64,000 nucleotides of DNA from 66-474 sp040255405 (GCA_040255405.1 JBDZUX010000006.1:92688-156687); one strand, 5' to 3'. Shown: positions 25,956-39,013, counted from the first letter of the stretch. Notes: generated from the letters alone by a model not told the origin. Numbers and translations are program-made.

Positions 25956-26929
25956 TGCGAAAAATGCTCCCAGCCGGCCTGCGGCGTCGCGACTTCGTGG
26001 CCGTTCGAATCCAGCACGCGCACCCCGGAACCCGCGACGATGCGGCCAATGCGGGTCGCGTCGCATCCGGCTCGCGCAAGCGCCGCGGCAACATCCGGTG
26101 CACGATCCGCCGGCACGGTGAAACACAGTTCGTAGTCGTCGCCACCGGCCAGCGCCAGTTCCCGACACGTCGCGGCCTCGAAGGCTGCCGCCAGTGCCGC
26201 CGATAACGGCAATGCCTCAACTTCGAGCTCCGCACCCACGCCACTCGCGGCGCACACGTGGCCGAGATCCGCCAACAACCCGTCCGATACATCGATGCAC
26301 GCGTTCGCGATGCCGCGCAAGACGAGTCCCGCCGCAATGCGCGGCTCCGGGCGGTGAAGCCGCGACGACAGGGCCGCGATCAATCGCTCGCCGTCGACTC
26401 CCGGTACCCTGCTTCCGGTCTCCTGCTGCAGACGCAACGCCCCTGACGCATCGCCCAGCGTGCCGGTCACGAACACCGCGTCGCCGGCGCACGCGCCGGC
26501 GCGCATCAATGCCTCGCCGGCAGGCACGATGCCGAGCGCGGTGACCGTGACGGACAGCGGACCTTGCGTGGTGTCACCGCCGATCAGGGCCACGTCGTGC
26601 GCGCGAGCGAGCGCGGCGAAGCCTTCGGCAAAAGCGGCGACAAAAGCTGCATCGGCGTCCGGCAGTGTCAACGCAAGCAACGCCCACGCGGGCGCCGCGC
26701 CCATCGCGGCGAGATCGGAAAGATTCACGGCCAGCGCTTTCCAACCGATGGCGTCCGGCGCGGTGCCGTGCGGAAAATGCACGCCCGCGACCAGCGTGTC
26801 GACGCAGGCCACAAGCTGGCTGCCTGGCGCAACCCGGGTCAGCGCAGCATCGTCGCCGATGCCCAACACCACGTCATCGCGTGCGATGTTGACGCGCGCG
26901 CGGATCGCGTCGATCAGATCGAATTCCAT
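25952..26929 (-). CDS. thiL: Thiamine-monophosphate kinase
   Basis: Makes thiamine pyrophosphate from thiamine monophosphate, last step of the pathway. 325 residues with the PurM-like fold: GIGDDAALTRV near residue 25, DTLVAGVHF, the NLSDLAAMGA motif, GGDTTQGPLSVTVTALG, DVSDGLLADL and GGDDYELCF. The ATG 26929 overlaps the stop of the acetyltransferase gene by one base. Confidence 0.96.
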   Translation of the reverse strand: MEFDLIDAIRARVNIARDDVVLGIGDDAALTRVAPGSQLVACVDTLVAGVHFPHGTAPDAIGWKALAVNLSDLAAMGAAPAWALLALTLPDADAAFVAAFAEGFAALARAHDVALIGGDTTQGPLSVTVTALGIVPAGEALMRAGACAGDAVFVTGTLGDASGALRLQQETGSRVPGVDGERLIAALSSRLHRPEPRIAAGLVLRGIANACIDVSDGLLADLGHVCAASGVGAELEVEALPLSAALAAAFEAATCRELALAGGDDYELCFTVPADRAPDVAAALARAGCDATRIGRIVAGSGVRVLDSNGHEVATPQAGWEHFSQ

Positions 26930-27495
26930 CACGCGCCCGGGGCCGGCAACGGCGCATGGGTGAAGACCAGCGTCGATTCGCCGTGGTACGTCGTCTCGCA
27001 CCAGCGGCAAAGGCCCGCCTTCTCTGCAACCCGGATGGAAGCAGGATTGGCCGGCGCGATGATGCACACGGCGCGGCTTTCGGGAAAGTGCAGGCGACGC
27101 CATGCTTCGATCGCCGCGAGCGCCTCGGATGCATGGCCTTGGCCTTGCGCCGCGCGCGCCAAGGCCCAGCCGCATTCCAGCATCCCGCGCAACGAAGGCA
27201 GCATGTCGCGGCGGAACTCGGCATAGCCGATGTCGCCGACGTATGCGCCCGAGTGCTTCACCTCGATCGCCCAGTAGCCGAAGCCGAGCAGGCGCCACAA
27301 CCCGGCGTAGGTCAGCAGGCGACGCCACGCGTCCTCGCCACTGGCGGGCTTGCCGCCGATGTGGCGCACGACTTCCGGGTCGGACCAGATGGCGCGGCAT
27401 GCATCGAAATCATCGGGGCGGTGGGCACGCAGGCGCAAACGTTCCGTCTCGATGACCGGCGCCGCGACGAACGATGGCCGGGCAGTGGCGACCAT
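26929..27495 (-). CDS. GNAT family N-acetyltransferase (RimJ/RimL-like)
   Basis: 188-residue acetyltransferase. It begins with the RimJ/RimL-type ETERLRLRAHRPDDFD and has the acetyl-CoA loop in LARAAQGQGHASEAL, where Q-G-Q-G-H stands for the usual R/Q-x-x-G-x-A. The substrate is unknown; the family acetylates protein N-termini, amines or drugs. It lies between nusB and thiL, where related bacteria have no fixed gene, so it is an operon passenger. The ATG at 27495 follows the nusB stop by four bases. Confidence 0.87.
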   Translation of the reverse strand: MVATARPSFVAAPVIETERLRLRAHRPDDFDACRAIWSDPEVVRHIGGKPASGEDAWRRLLTYAGLWRLLGFGYWAIEVKHSGAYVGDIGYAEFRRDMLPSLRGMLECGWALARAAQGQGHASEALAAIEAWRRLHFPESRAVCIIAPANPASIRVAEKAGLCRWCETTYHGESTLVFTHAPLPAPGA

Positions 27496-27499
27496 CCGC

Positions 27500-27952
27500 T
27501 CAGCCGCTCGTTTCGGTGACGCGCCACGCGCGCGCCAACTTGTCCAGCACGCCATTGACGTAGGTATGACCCTGCTCGGACCCGAAGCGCTTGGCGACTT
27601 CCACCGCCTCGTTCAACACCACGCGATACGGCACGTCGATGCGGTGCTTCAACTCGTAGGCGGACAGGCGCAACACCGCGCGTTCGATCGGGTCGACGCG
27701 CTCGATGTCGCGATCGAGGAACGGCGCCATTCCGGCGTCCAGCTCGGCGCGGTGCGCTTCCACGCCGCGCAACAGGTCCTCGAAATATTCGAGGTCGGCG
27801 ATCTGCATGTCCTGTTCGGAACGGAAATCCTCGATGACCTTGCGCATCGCATTGCCGCCCAATTCCCAAGCATAGAGCGCCTGCACCGCGCGACGGCGCG
27901 CGCGGGTACGGGCGGCCGGATCGATGCCGTCGCTGCGCCGTGGGCCGCTCAT
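27500..27952 (-). CDS. nusB: Transcription antitermination factor NusB
   Basis: RNA-binding antiterminator for rRNA operons, partner of NusE (S10), 150 aa. It shows the Arg-rich N-terminal RARRRAVQALYAWEL and the conserved LRLSAYELKHR and PYRVVLNEAVEVAKRFGSE segments. The start codon overlaps the ribH stop (ATGA), the classic ribH-nusB linkage. Confidence 0.96.
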   Translation of the reverse strand: MSGPRRSDGIDPAARTRARRRAVQALYAWELGGNAMRKVIEDFRSEQDMQIADLEYFEDLLRGVEAHRAELDAGMAPFLDRDIERVDPIERAVLRLSAYELKHRIDVPYRVVLNEAVEVAKRFGSEQGHTYVNGVLDKLARAWRVTETSG

Positions 27953-28431
27953 GCGGGCAGCTCCTGCAACAGCAGCGCCATCTCGATCGCCGCCAACGCG
28001 ACCTCCGCGCCCTTGTTGCCGTGCGCGCCACCCGCGCGGGCCCACGCATCGGCTTCGTCCTCGACCGCCAGCACGCCATTCATGACCGGCACGCCGCTTT
28101 CCAGCGCGACCTGCATCAATCCGCGCGCACATTCGTCCGCCACGTGTTCGTAATGACGCGTCTCGCCCCGCACCACGCAACCCAAGGCGACAATCGCGGC
28201 ATAGCGGCCGCTCGCGGCAAGCCGCTTCGCGACCAGCGGCAACTCCCACGCGCCCGGCACGCGCATGACGTCGAGGTCGTCACCGGGCACGTCGTGCGCC
28301 GCGAATGCATGGCGCGCGCCAGCCACGAGCTCGTCGACGATCTCGCCGTTCCAGCGGCTGGCGATCACCGCGTAGCGCGCGCCCGAAGGCGAGCGCAGGT
28401 CGGTGGACGGGGTGGCGGATTGCTCGGACAT
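27949..28431 (-). CDS. ribH: 6,7-dimethyl-8-ribityllumazine synthase
   Basis: Condenses 3,4-dihydroxybutanone phosphate with the ribityl-aminopyrimidine, the penultimate riboflavin step. 160 residues; substrate-binding SRWNGEIVDELVAGA, VPGAWELPLVAKRL, and the catalytic His in RGETRHYEHVAD are present. It is 64 bp downstream of ribBX and overlaps nusB by four bases. The N-terminus is short, as usual in gammaproteobacteria. Confidence 0.96.
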   Translation of the reverse strand: MSEQSATPSTDLRSPSGARYAVIASRWNGEIVDELVAGARHAFAAHDVPGDDLDVMRVPGAWELPLVAKRLAASGRYAAIVALGCVVRGETRHYEHVADECARGLMQVALESGVPVMNGVLAVEDEADAWARAGGAHGNKGAEVALAAIEMALLLQELPA

Positions 28432-28495
28432 GGCTGCCGAAACGGAAGATGCGATTCAGGGGTCCGCAAAGCGTAACAGCGGAACCATGCCGTCC

Positions 28496-29626
28496 CTACT
28501 CCCGGCCCCTTGCACCCTGCTCCTCCACATACTCGACCACTTCGAGGTCGAACCCGGACAGCCCCACCAGCTTGCGCGGCGTACCCAGCACGCGCAGGCG
28601 GTGCACGCCGAGATCGGCGAGGATCTGCGCGCCCAGCCCGAGTTGGCGCCACTCGCGCTGCGCGGCAGCCCTGCGTCCGGTTTCCGGCATGTCCTGGATC
28701 TCGCGATTCAGGCGCGCGAGCAAGCCATCGGGAGCTTCCCCGGCAGCGAGCACCACCACCACGCCACGCCCTTCGGCGGCGACGCGACGAAGCGCCGCGG
28801 TCATGGTCATGCCGAGATCCTCACGCTCCAGGTGCAGCACGTCGGATAGGGTGTTGCGCACGTGCACGCGCGTCAGCACCGGCGTGTCGCCTGCGACGTC
28901 GCCGCGTACCAGCGCAAAGTGCAGGTCGCCGCGCAAGCGGTCTCGCCAGGCGACCAGGCGAAACCCGCCGAATTCGGTTTCGACATCCGACTCGTGCACG
29001 CGTTCGATGGTCTTTTCGGTGGCGAGGCGATACCGGATCAGGTCGGCGACGCTGCCGATCTTCAGCCCGTGCTTCGCGGCGAAGGCTTCGAGGTCCGGCC
29101 GGCGCGCCATCGAACCGTCCTCGCGCAGGATCTCGACCAGCACGCCGGCAGGCGTGCAACCGGCAAGCGTCGCCAGATCCACCGCGGCTTCGGTATGGCC
29201 GGCGCGGGTGAGCACCCCGCCGGGCTGCGCTTCCAGCGGAAACACATGGCCCGGCTGCACCAAATCGCCGGGCTTGGCATCCGGCGTCACCGCGACCTGG
29301 ATGGTGCGCGCGCGATCGTGCGCGGAAATGCCGGTGGTGACGCCGCTCGCGGCTTCGATCGAAACCGTGAAATTGGTGTGGTACACCGAATTGTTGTCGC
29401 GCACCATGGGTTGCAGGCCGAGTACGCGGCAGCGCACCTGGTCCAGCGCCAGGCAAATCAACCCACGCCCTTCGCGCGCCATGAAGTTGATGTCCTCGGG
29501 ACGCACCTTGCCGGCGGCCATGATCAGGTCGCCCTCGTTCTCGCGGTCTTCATCGTCCAGCATCACCACCATGCGGCCGGCGGCGATTTCGTCCAGCAAT
29601 TCGGGAATGGTCGCGAAAGCCATCAT
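28496..29626 (-). CDS. ribB: 3,4-dihydroxy-2-butanone 4-phosphate synthase fused to a degenerate GTP cyclohydrolase II domain (RibBX)
   Basis: 376 residues. The N-terminal RibB domain (about 1-205) has DDEDRENEGDLIMAA, GISAHDRARTI and the TRAGHTEAAVDL substrate loop, so it should make the four-carbon riboflavin precursor. The C-terminal domain (about 210-376) is RibA-like, but the three zinc cysteines are missing: the RVHSECLTGD..LRCDCG region reads RVHVRNTLSDVLHLEREDLG. The YHRQEGR catalytic part is also lost. It should therefore lack GTP cyclohydrolase II activity, as in known RibBX hybrids, and a separate ribA is expected elsewhere. The ATG overlaps the ribE stop (ATGA). Confidence 0.93.
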   Translation of the reverse strand: MMAFATIPELLDEIAAGRMVVMLDDEDRENEGDLIMAAGKVRPEDINFMAREGRGLICLALDQVRCRVLGLQPMVRDNNSVYHTNFTVSIEAASGVTTGISAHDRARTIQVAVTPDAKPGDLVQPGHVFPLEAQPGGVLTRAGHTEAAVDLATLAGCTPAGVLVEILREDGSMARRPDLEAFAAKHGLKIGSVADLIRYRLATEKTIERVHESDVETEFGGFRLVAWRDRLRGDLHFALVRGDVAGDTPVLTRVHVRNTLSDVLHLEREDLGMTMTAALRRVAAEGRGVVVVLAAGEAPDGLLARLNREIQDMPETGRRAAAQREWRQLGLGAQILADLGVHRLRVLGTPRKLVGLSGFDLEVVEYVEEQGARGRE

Positions 29627-30222
29627 TGCTCTCCGGTTGCGAGCATCCGCTCGACGTAGCGTGCCAGCAGGTCGATTTCGAGATTCACGCGATCGCCCGC
29701 CTGCCGGCCCTGGAACGTGGTCGCGGCGATCGTGTGCGGAATCAGGTTCACGCCGAAACGCGCACCGTCCACGCCGTTGACGGTCAGGCTGACGCCATCC
29801 ACGCACACCGAACCCTTGGCCGCGATGTAGCGGGCAAGCGCCGGCGGTGCCTCGATGGTCCAGCGCTGCGAGCGCGCGTCGGGTTCGATCGAGACGATGC
29901 GGCCGATGCCATCGACATGCCCCGACACAAGGTGACCGCCGAGGCGATCCGACAGGCGTAACGCCTTTTCCAGGTTCACGCGGTCGCCCACGCCGAGGCC
30001 GCCCAGTGTCGTGAGGGCAAGGCTTTCGCGGGAAACGTCGAACGCCAGCGTGTCGCCTTCGTGCGCGACCACGGTCAGGCAGCAGCCCGATACCGCGATA
30101 CTGTCGCCCAACGCGACATCGCGGGCGTCGAAGTCGGGCGCGACGATGCCGAGGCGCAAGTCGCCGCCGCGCGGCTCGCTGCGGGTGACGCGGCCGGTGG
30201 CCTCGATGATGCCGGTGAACAT
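29623..30222 (-). CDS. ribE: Riboflavin synthase alpha subunit
   Basis: Dismutates 6,7-dimethyl-8-ribityllumazine to riboflavin, 199 aa. Two lumazine-binding repeats are visible: MFTGIIEATG...GCCLTVV and HLVSGHVDGIGRIVS...GVSLTVNGVDG. AGGAGG lies 6 bp before ATG 30222, and the start overlaps the stop of a 16-codon ORF by one base (TGATG). It is the first rib gene behind an FMN riboswitch, so it is feedback-regulated by FMN. Confidence 0.96.
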   Translation of the reverse strand: MFTGIIEATGRVTRSEPRGGDLRLGIVAPDFDARDVALGDSIAVSGCCLTVVAHEGDTLAFDVSRESLALTTLGGLGVGDRVNLEKALRLSDRLGGHLVSGHVDGIGRIVSIEPDARSQRWTIEAPPALARYIAAKGSVCVDGVSLTVNGVDGARFGVNLIPHTIAATTFQGRQAGDRVNLEIDLLARYVERMLATGEQ

Positions 30223-30272
30223 CAGCGCGCCTCCTGAGCGAGGGCGCCGGTGATCGGAAGGGAACTGGTCAT
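30222..30272 (-). CDS. 16-codon ORF between FMN riboswitch and ribE
   Basis: An ATG at 30272 with GGAG 8 bp upstream opens a frame encoding MTSSLPITGALAQEAR. Its stop overlaps the ribE ATG (TGATG), and the ribE Shine-Dalgarno lies inside its last codons. This is the layout of a translationally coupled leader ORF. It may let the riboswitch control translation of the whole operon through one ribosome entry site. No evidence for a functional peptide. Confidence 0.5.
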   Translation of the reverse strand: MTSSLPITGALAQEAR

Positions 30273-30320
30273 GCAACGTTCTCCGCGTGGGAACCTGCGA
30301 GAACGCCCCAAGGCACGAGG

Positions 30321-30348
30321 CCGACGTGCGGATAGCGCCGCGCGTCGG
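30321..30348 (-). promoter_or_regulatory. Expression-platform hairpin of the FMN riboswitch
   Basis: Arms 30321-30331 and 30338-30348 pair over 11 bp (one G-U) around a six-base loop, directly 3' of the aptamer on the minus strand. No U-run follows, so it does not look like an intrinsic terminator. It may work with Rho or with the ribosome-binding site of the short ORF about 45 bp downstream. Confidence 0.5.
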
Positions 30349-30350
30349 AC

Positions 30351-30512
30351 CGTCTTCGCTTTATCCGGACTATCCGGCAGCGTTGACCTGCTGCCGACCG
30401 TCGGCTCCGGCATCGGACCGGATCTGCTGACCTTTCGCGGCTGCGAAAGCGCTCGCGGGCTCGCCCTTGCGGGCCTACCGCCGGTGGGGACTTGCACCCC
30501 GCCCTGAAGACG
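30351..30512 (-). ncRNA. FMN riboswitch (RFN element)
   Basis: On the minus strand the conserved RFN blocks appear in order: CAGGGCGGGGTGCAAGTCCC, CACCGGCGGTA, GAGCCCGCGAGCG, GGTCAGCAGATCCGGTCC, GCCGGAGCCGACGGT and GGATAGTCCGGATAAAGCG. P1 is formed by CGTCTTC (complement of 30506-30512) with GAAGACG (complement of 30351-30357), a perfect 7-bp helix. It precedes ribE and should repress the rib operon when FMN is abundant. Confidence 0.95.
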
Positions 30513-30693
30513 TCTCCGGCACAGGCCGGAGTCCGAAGTCTAGCACCTTCGGCGATCCGGCCCGGGTCCGCGCCGGATACCGCTCCCTCGCCTCCCGTTC
30601 CTCGCTTCTTGCCACTCGCCTCTCATCCCTCGCCCTCGCCCCTCGTCCGATTCACGATTTCCGATTCCCGACTCCCAGCTCCATTCATCATTT

Positions 30694-30717
30694 GGACGTC
30701 CAGACGTCTGGACGTAG
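30694..30717. promoter_or_regulatory. Tandem met-box-like operator / 20-bp palindrome upstream of gltB
   Basis: Positions 30696-30715 form a perfect 20-bp palindrome. It also reads as three consecutive 8-mers, GGACGTCC, AGACGTCT and GGACGTAG. The middle one equals the MetJ met-box consensus AGACGTCT and the flanking ones keep GACGT. It ends 7 bp before the candidate -35 box of gltB, so a regulator bound here could repress or activate gltBD. MetJ is only a resemblance. Confidence 0.6.
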
Positions 30718-30724
30718 AAACCTG

Positions 30725-30752
30725 TTGCCTTTTTGCTGCACCGCACTATAGT
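30725..30752 (+). promoter_or_regulatory. Probable sigma-70 promoter of gltBD
   Basis: TTGCCT at 30725-30730 and TATAGT at 30747-30752, spaced 16 bp, give a good vegetative promoter 30 bp before the gltB start. The palindromic operator abuts it upstream. The rest of 30513-30690 is CT-rich spacer with runs of the CGATTCCC type and no gene. Confidence 0.6.
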
Positions 30753-30782
30753 CGGAATCGAGCCCCCGACGGAGCGACGACG

Positions 30783-35480
<4,698 letters not shown>

Positions 35481-35493
35481 AGGAGCCAAGCAC

Positions 35494-36954
35494 ATGGGCA
35501 AGATCACCGGCTTCCTCGAATTCGGGCGCGAACCGGAGACCGTCGAAGCGCCGGCCGCACGCAAACGCCACTGGCGCGAATTCGTGCGCGGGCTCGACGA
35601 CGAACCTGCCCGCCGGCAGGCCGCGCGCTGCATGGATTGCGGCATTCCCTTCTGCCACCACGGTTGCCCCGTCCACAACGTGATCCCGGACTTCAACGAC
35701 CTCGTCTACCGGCAGGACTGGAAGCGCGCCCTGGACGTGCTGCATTCAACCAACAACTTCCCCGAATTCACCGGGCGCGTCTGCCCCGCGCCGTGCGAAG
35801 CTGCGTGCACGCTCGCCATCGCCAGCGACCCGGTCGGCATCAAGTCGATCGAACACAAAATCATCGATCGCGGCTGGGAGCAAGGCTGGGTGGTGCCGCG
35901 GCCACCCGCGCGCAGGACCGGCAAGCGCGTGGCGATCGTGGGGAGCGGTCCGGCAGGACTCGCCGCCGCGCAGCAGCTCGCGCGCGCCGGTCAGAACGTC
36001 ACCGTGTTCGAAAAGAATGACCGCCCGGGCGGCTTGCTCCGTTACGGCATTCCCGACTTCAAGCTTGAGAAGGCGCATATCGATCGTCGCGTCGAGCAGA
36101 TGCGCGCGGAGGGCGTCGTGTTCCGCACCGGCGTGTACGTGGGCACCGCGGACGCGGCCGGCATCGGCCCGCGCGAATGCATCGCCCCGGCGCGACTCGC
36201 GCAGGGCTTCGATGCGGTCGTGCTCGCCGGCGGCGCGGAAACGCCGCGCGACCTTCCCGTTCCTGGCCGCGGACTGGCAGGCGTGCATTTCGCGATGGAT
36301 TTCCTGCCACAGCAGAACCGGGTCAACGCGGGCGACAAGATCGACGGACAAATCGTGGCGACCGGCAAGCACGTGGTGGTGATCGGCGGCGGCGACACCG
36401 GCTCCGATTGCGTGGGCACGTCCAATCGGCAAGGCGCCGCATCCGTCACCCAGTTCGAATTGCTGGCGCAGCCGCCGCACCAGGAAAACAAGCCGCTCAC
36501 GTGGCCCTATTGGCCATTGAAATTGCGCACCTCCAGTTCGCACGAGGAAGGCTGCCGTCGCGACTGGTCGGTCGCGACCCGGTGCTTCAACGATGATGGA
36601 CAGGGGCGTGTCGCGAGCCTCACCGCGGTACGACTGGAATGGAAGGGCCGCGAGATGATCGAAGTGCCCGGCAGCGAGTTCACGATCCGCGCCGAGCTGG
36701 TGCTTCTGGCGATGGGCTTCGTTTCGCCGCGGCAGGTCGTGCTGGACGCCTTCGGCGTGGAACGCGACGCGCGCGGCAACGCGAAAGCGGCGACGGACGA
36801 CGCTGCGGGTTATCGCACCAGCGTCGACAAGGTGTTCGCCGCCGGCGACATGCGCCGTGGCCAGTCGCTGGTGGTGTGGGCAATCCGCGAAGGCCGCCAA
36901 TGCGCCCGTGCGGTGGATGCGTTTCTGATGGGCGCATCCGCCCTCCCGCGCTGA
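35494..36954 (+). CDS. gltD: Glutamate synthase (NADPH) small subunit
   Basis: 486-residue beta subunit that passes electrons from NADPH to GltB. N-terminal cysteines for two 4Fe-4S clusters are in CMDCGIPFCHHGCPVHN and CPAPCEAACT. The FAD fold is VAIVGSGPAGLAAAQQLAR, and the NADPH fold VVVIGGGDTGSDCVGTSNR. AAGGAG lies about 8 bp before the ATG. Forms an operon with gltB. Confidence 0.97.
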   Translation: MGKITGFLEFGREPETVEAPAARKRHWREFVRGLDDEPARRQAARCMDCGIPFCHHGCPVHNVIPDFNDLVYRQDWKRALDVLHSTNNFPEFTGRVCPAPCEAACTLAIASDPVGIKSIEHKIIDRGWEQGWVVPRPPARRTGKRVAIVGSGPAGLAAAQQLARAGQNVTVFEKNDRPGGLLRYGIPDFKLEKAHIDRRVEQMRAEGVVFRTGVYVGTADAAGIGPRECIAPARLAQGFDAVVLAGGAETPRDLPVPGRGLAGVHFAMDFLPQQNRVNAGDKIDGQIVATGKHVVVIGGGDTGSDCVGTSNRQGAASVTQFELLAQPPHQENKPLTWPYWPLKLRTSSSHEEGCRRDWSVATRCFNDDGQGRVASLTAVRLEWKGREMIEVPGSEFTIRAELVLLAMGFVSPRQVVLDAFGVERDARGNAKAATDDAAGYRTSVDKVFAAGDMRRGQSLVVWAIREGRQCARAVDAFLMGASALPR

Positions 36955-36990
36955 TTCGCCGGCGGCATGCGCGGTCACGCGGGCCGCCGC

Positions 36991-37902
36991 TCATCCTGCT
37001 GCCAATGCCTCCGCCAGGAAATCGATCAGGCGTCGCAATGCTGGATCGCGATCCGCGCCCGGCAGCCACAGCAAATGCACGTCGAAAATCGGCAGCCGCC
37101 AATCCGCGAACAGTTCGACCAGCCGCCCTTCCGCGACCAGGGGATCGGCCATGTAGTCGCCTTGCAAGCCGATGCCCACCCCGGCCAGCACCGCGTCGCG
37201 TACGGCCTGGGCATCATTGCAGGCCAACACCGGATCGATCCGCACTGCGCGCCGCTGGCGCTTGCGGGTAAACGACCACAGCGTGCCGCGACGATAGCCG
37301 CTGAAGGTGATGCAGCGGTGGGCCTTCAGGTCGGGCGGGTCGCGCAGCGCCGGCGCGGAAGCAAGGTAATCCGGCGATGCGCACGGGAAAACGCGCATCC
37401 GGTTCACCCTGCGCGCCACCAGTTGCACGTCGGCCAGCTGCCCCACGCGCACGGCCAGGTCCACCTTGCCCGCGACCATGTCGACGTACGCGTCGTCGTA
37501 CACCGCCTCGATGCGCACGCCGGGATGCCTGCGCATGAAGGTGGCGAGCAGCGGCGCCACGCGATAGCGCCCGTAGTTGGCCGGCAGGTGCACGCACAGG
37601 CGACCGGACAACTCGCCGTTGGGCGGACGCAGGTCGTGGGCCAGCTCCGTCATCACCGTTTCCATGCGCTGCCATTGCGCCAGCAGTTGCTCGCCGCGCG
37701 CAGTCAGCGCCATGCGCCGGGTGGTGCGCAGGAACAGGCGCGCGCCGACGGCCTCTTCCAGTGTCGCAATGCGTCGGCTCAGCACGGACGGCGTACAGCC
37801 AACCTCGAGTGCCGCGCGCGAGAAATTGAGCTGTCGCGCGGCCGCTGCGAAGGCGCGCAGTTCGCGCAGGCGGGTGGGCGTGAGGTCGAATGATTGATTC
37901 AT
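36991..37902 (-). CDS. LysR-family transcriptional regulator
   Basis: 303-residue LTTR. The N-terminal winged helix is RLRELRAFAAAARQLNFSRAALEV followed by TPSVLSRRIATLEEAVGARLFLRTTR. The C-terminal part is the periplasmic-binding-protein-like effector domain. It is divergent from the alcohol dehydrogenase gene at 37992, and the 89-bp gap should hold a shared operator, so it probably controls that gene. Start chosen at ATG 37902 (MNQSFDLTP), 13 codons inside the longest frame. Belongs to the PA0477/DsdC-like CrgA group by appearance; effector unknown. Confidence 0.9.
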   Translation of the reverse strand: MNQSFDLTPTRLRELRAFAAAARQLNFSRAALEVGCTPSVLSRRIATLEEAVGARLFLRTTRRMALTARGEQLLAQWQRMETVMTELAHDLRPPNGELSGRLCVHLPANYGRYRVAPLLATFMRRHPGVRIEAVYDDAYVDMVAGKVDLAVRVGQLADVQLVARRVNRMRVFPCASPDYLASAPALRDPPDLKAHRCITFSGYRRGTLWSFTRKRQRRAVRIDPVLACNDAQAVRDAVLAGVGIGLQGDYMADPLVAEGRLVELFADWRLPIFDVHLLWLPGADRDPALRRLIDFLAEALAAG

Positions 37903-37991
37903 TACATGAACAAAAGAAATGTCATCTGTGTGGATTATCACACGCCGACACTTGCCGGATCATGCCCGCATTTCCGACACGGAGTTCGGCC

Positions 37992-39002
37992 ATGCGTGCC
38001 ATCCAGCTTTCCGCTTTCGACCTCGATCATTTGCAACAAGTCGACCTGCCCGCCCCACGCCCGCGTCCGAACGAAGTACTGGTGCGGATGGAGGCCGCTT
38101 CGCTCAACTTCCGCGATTCCATGGTGGTCAATGGCGAGCTTTATCGCAACGTACCGCTTCCGATCGTGCCGGTGTCCGACGGCGCCGGCACGGTGGTCGA
38201 GGTCGGCGCAGCGGTCACCCGCTTCAAACCGGGCGACCGCGTTACCACCTTCTACAAGGCGCGCTGGATCGCCGGCGCGATGCGGCCGGAGTGGGAAGGC
38301 GCCGAGATCGGCGGCCCCGAGCCGGGCGTGATGCGCGAGCTGGCCTGCTTCGATCAATACTCGCTGGCGCGTGCGCCATCGCATCTCTCCGGCGTGCAGG
38401 CGGCCACGCTGCCGATCGCCGCGCTCACGGCCTGGCAGGTGCTGGAACAAGCCCGCATCACCACCGGCCAGACCGTGCTGCTGCTTGGCACCGGCGGCGT
38501 GTCATTGTTTGCACTGCAATTCGCCAAATTGCGCGGCGCGCGGACCATCCTGCTGTCGTCCAGTGATGAAAAGCTGGCACGCGCCAAATTGCTGGGCGCC
38601 GAAGTCGGCATCAACTACAAGCTGCAACCCGAATGGGGCGCGCTGGTGCGCGAAGCCAGCGGCGGCACGGGCGTGGATGCGGTGATCGAAACCATCGGCG
38701 CGGCCACGCTTGCGCAATCGCTGGAAGCGGTACGCATGCACGGCTTCATCGGCGTGCTCGGCTGGATCGGCGGCAGCGAGGCAACCCTGCCGCTGACGCC
38801 GGTTGTGCTGAAACGGGTGCGCCTGCAGGGCGTCTCTGTCGCACCGCTGGAAGCACACGAACGCATGATCGCGGCCATCGAAGCCACGGGCCTGGAACCG
38901 GTGATCGACCGCGTGTACGGCTTTGGGCAATTGCGTGAAGCCTTCGAATACATGGCCGCCGGTCGCCACTTCGGCAAGCTCGCCATCGATTTCAACCACT
39001 GA
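37992..39002 (+). CDS. Zinc-independent alcohol dehydrogenase / quinone reductase (MDR superfamily)
   Basis: 336-residue NAD(P)-dependent MDR enzyme. The N-terminal GroES-like domain has SLNFRDSMVV and VSDGAGTVVEVGAAV. The Rossmann domain holds LLLGTGGVSLFALQFAKLRGA. The catalytic and structural zinc cysteines of classical ADHs are lacking, so it is closer to quinone oxidoreductases. GGAG lies 7 bp before the ATG. It is divergent from the LysR gene and 11 bp ahead of a metallo-beta-lactamase-fold gene, probably one operon. Confidence 0.9.
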   Translation: MRAIQLSAFDLDHLQQVDLPAPRPRPNEVLVRMEAASLNFRDSMVVNGELYRNVPLPIVPVSDGAGTVVEVGAAVTRFKPGDRVTTFYKARWIAGAMRPEWEGAEIGGPEPGVMRELACFDQYSLARAPSHLSGVQAATLPIAALTAWQVLEQARITTGQTVLLLGTGGVSLFALQFAKLRGARTILLSSSDEKLARAKLLGAEVGINYKLQPEWGALVREASGGTGVDAVIETIGAATLAQSLEAVRMHGFIGVLGWIGGSEATLPLTPVVLKRVRLQGVSVAPLEAHERMIAAIEATGLEPVIDRVYGFGQLREAFEYMAAGRHFGKLAIDFNH

Positions 39003-39013
39003 GGTCGGCTCCC

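Noticed and set aside
30694..30717. Assigning the gltB operator to MetJ outright
   Set aside because: The boxes match, but no metJ gene is seen here and the same palindrome could suit another dimeric regulator.
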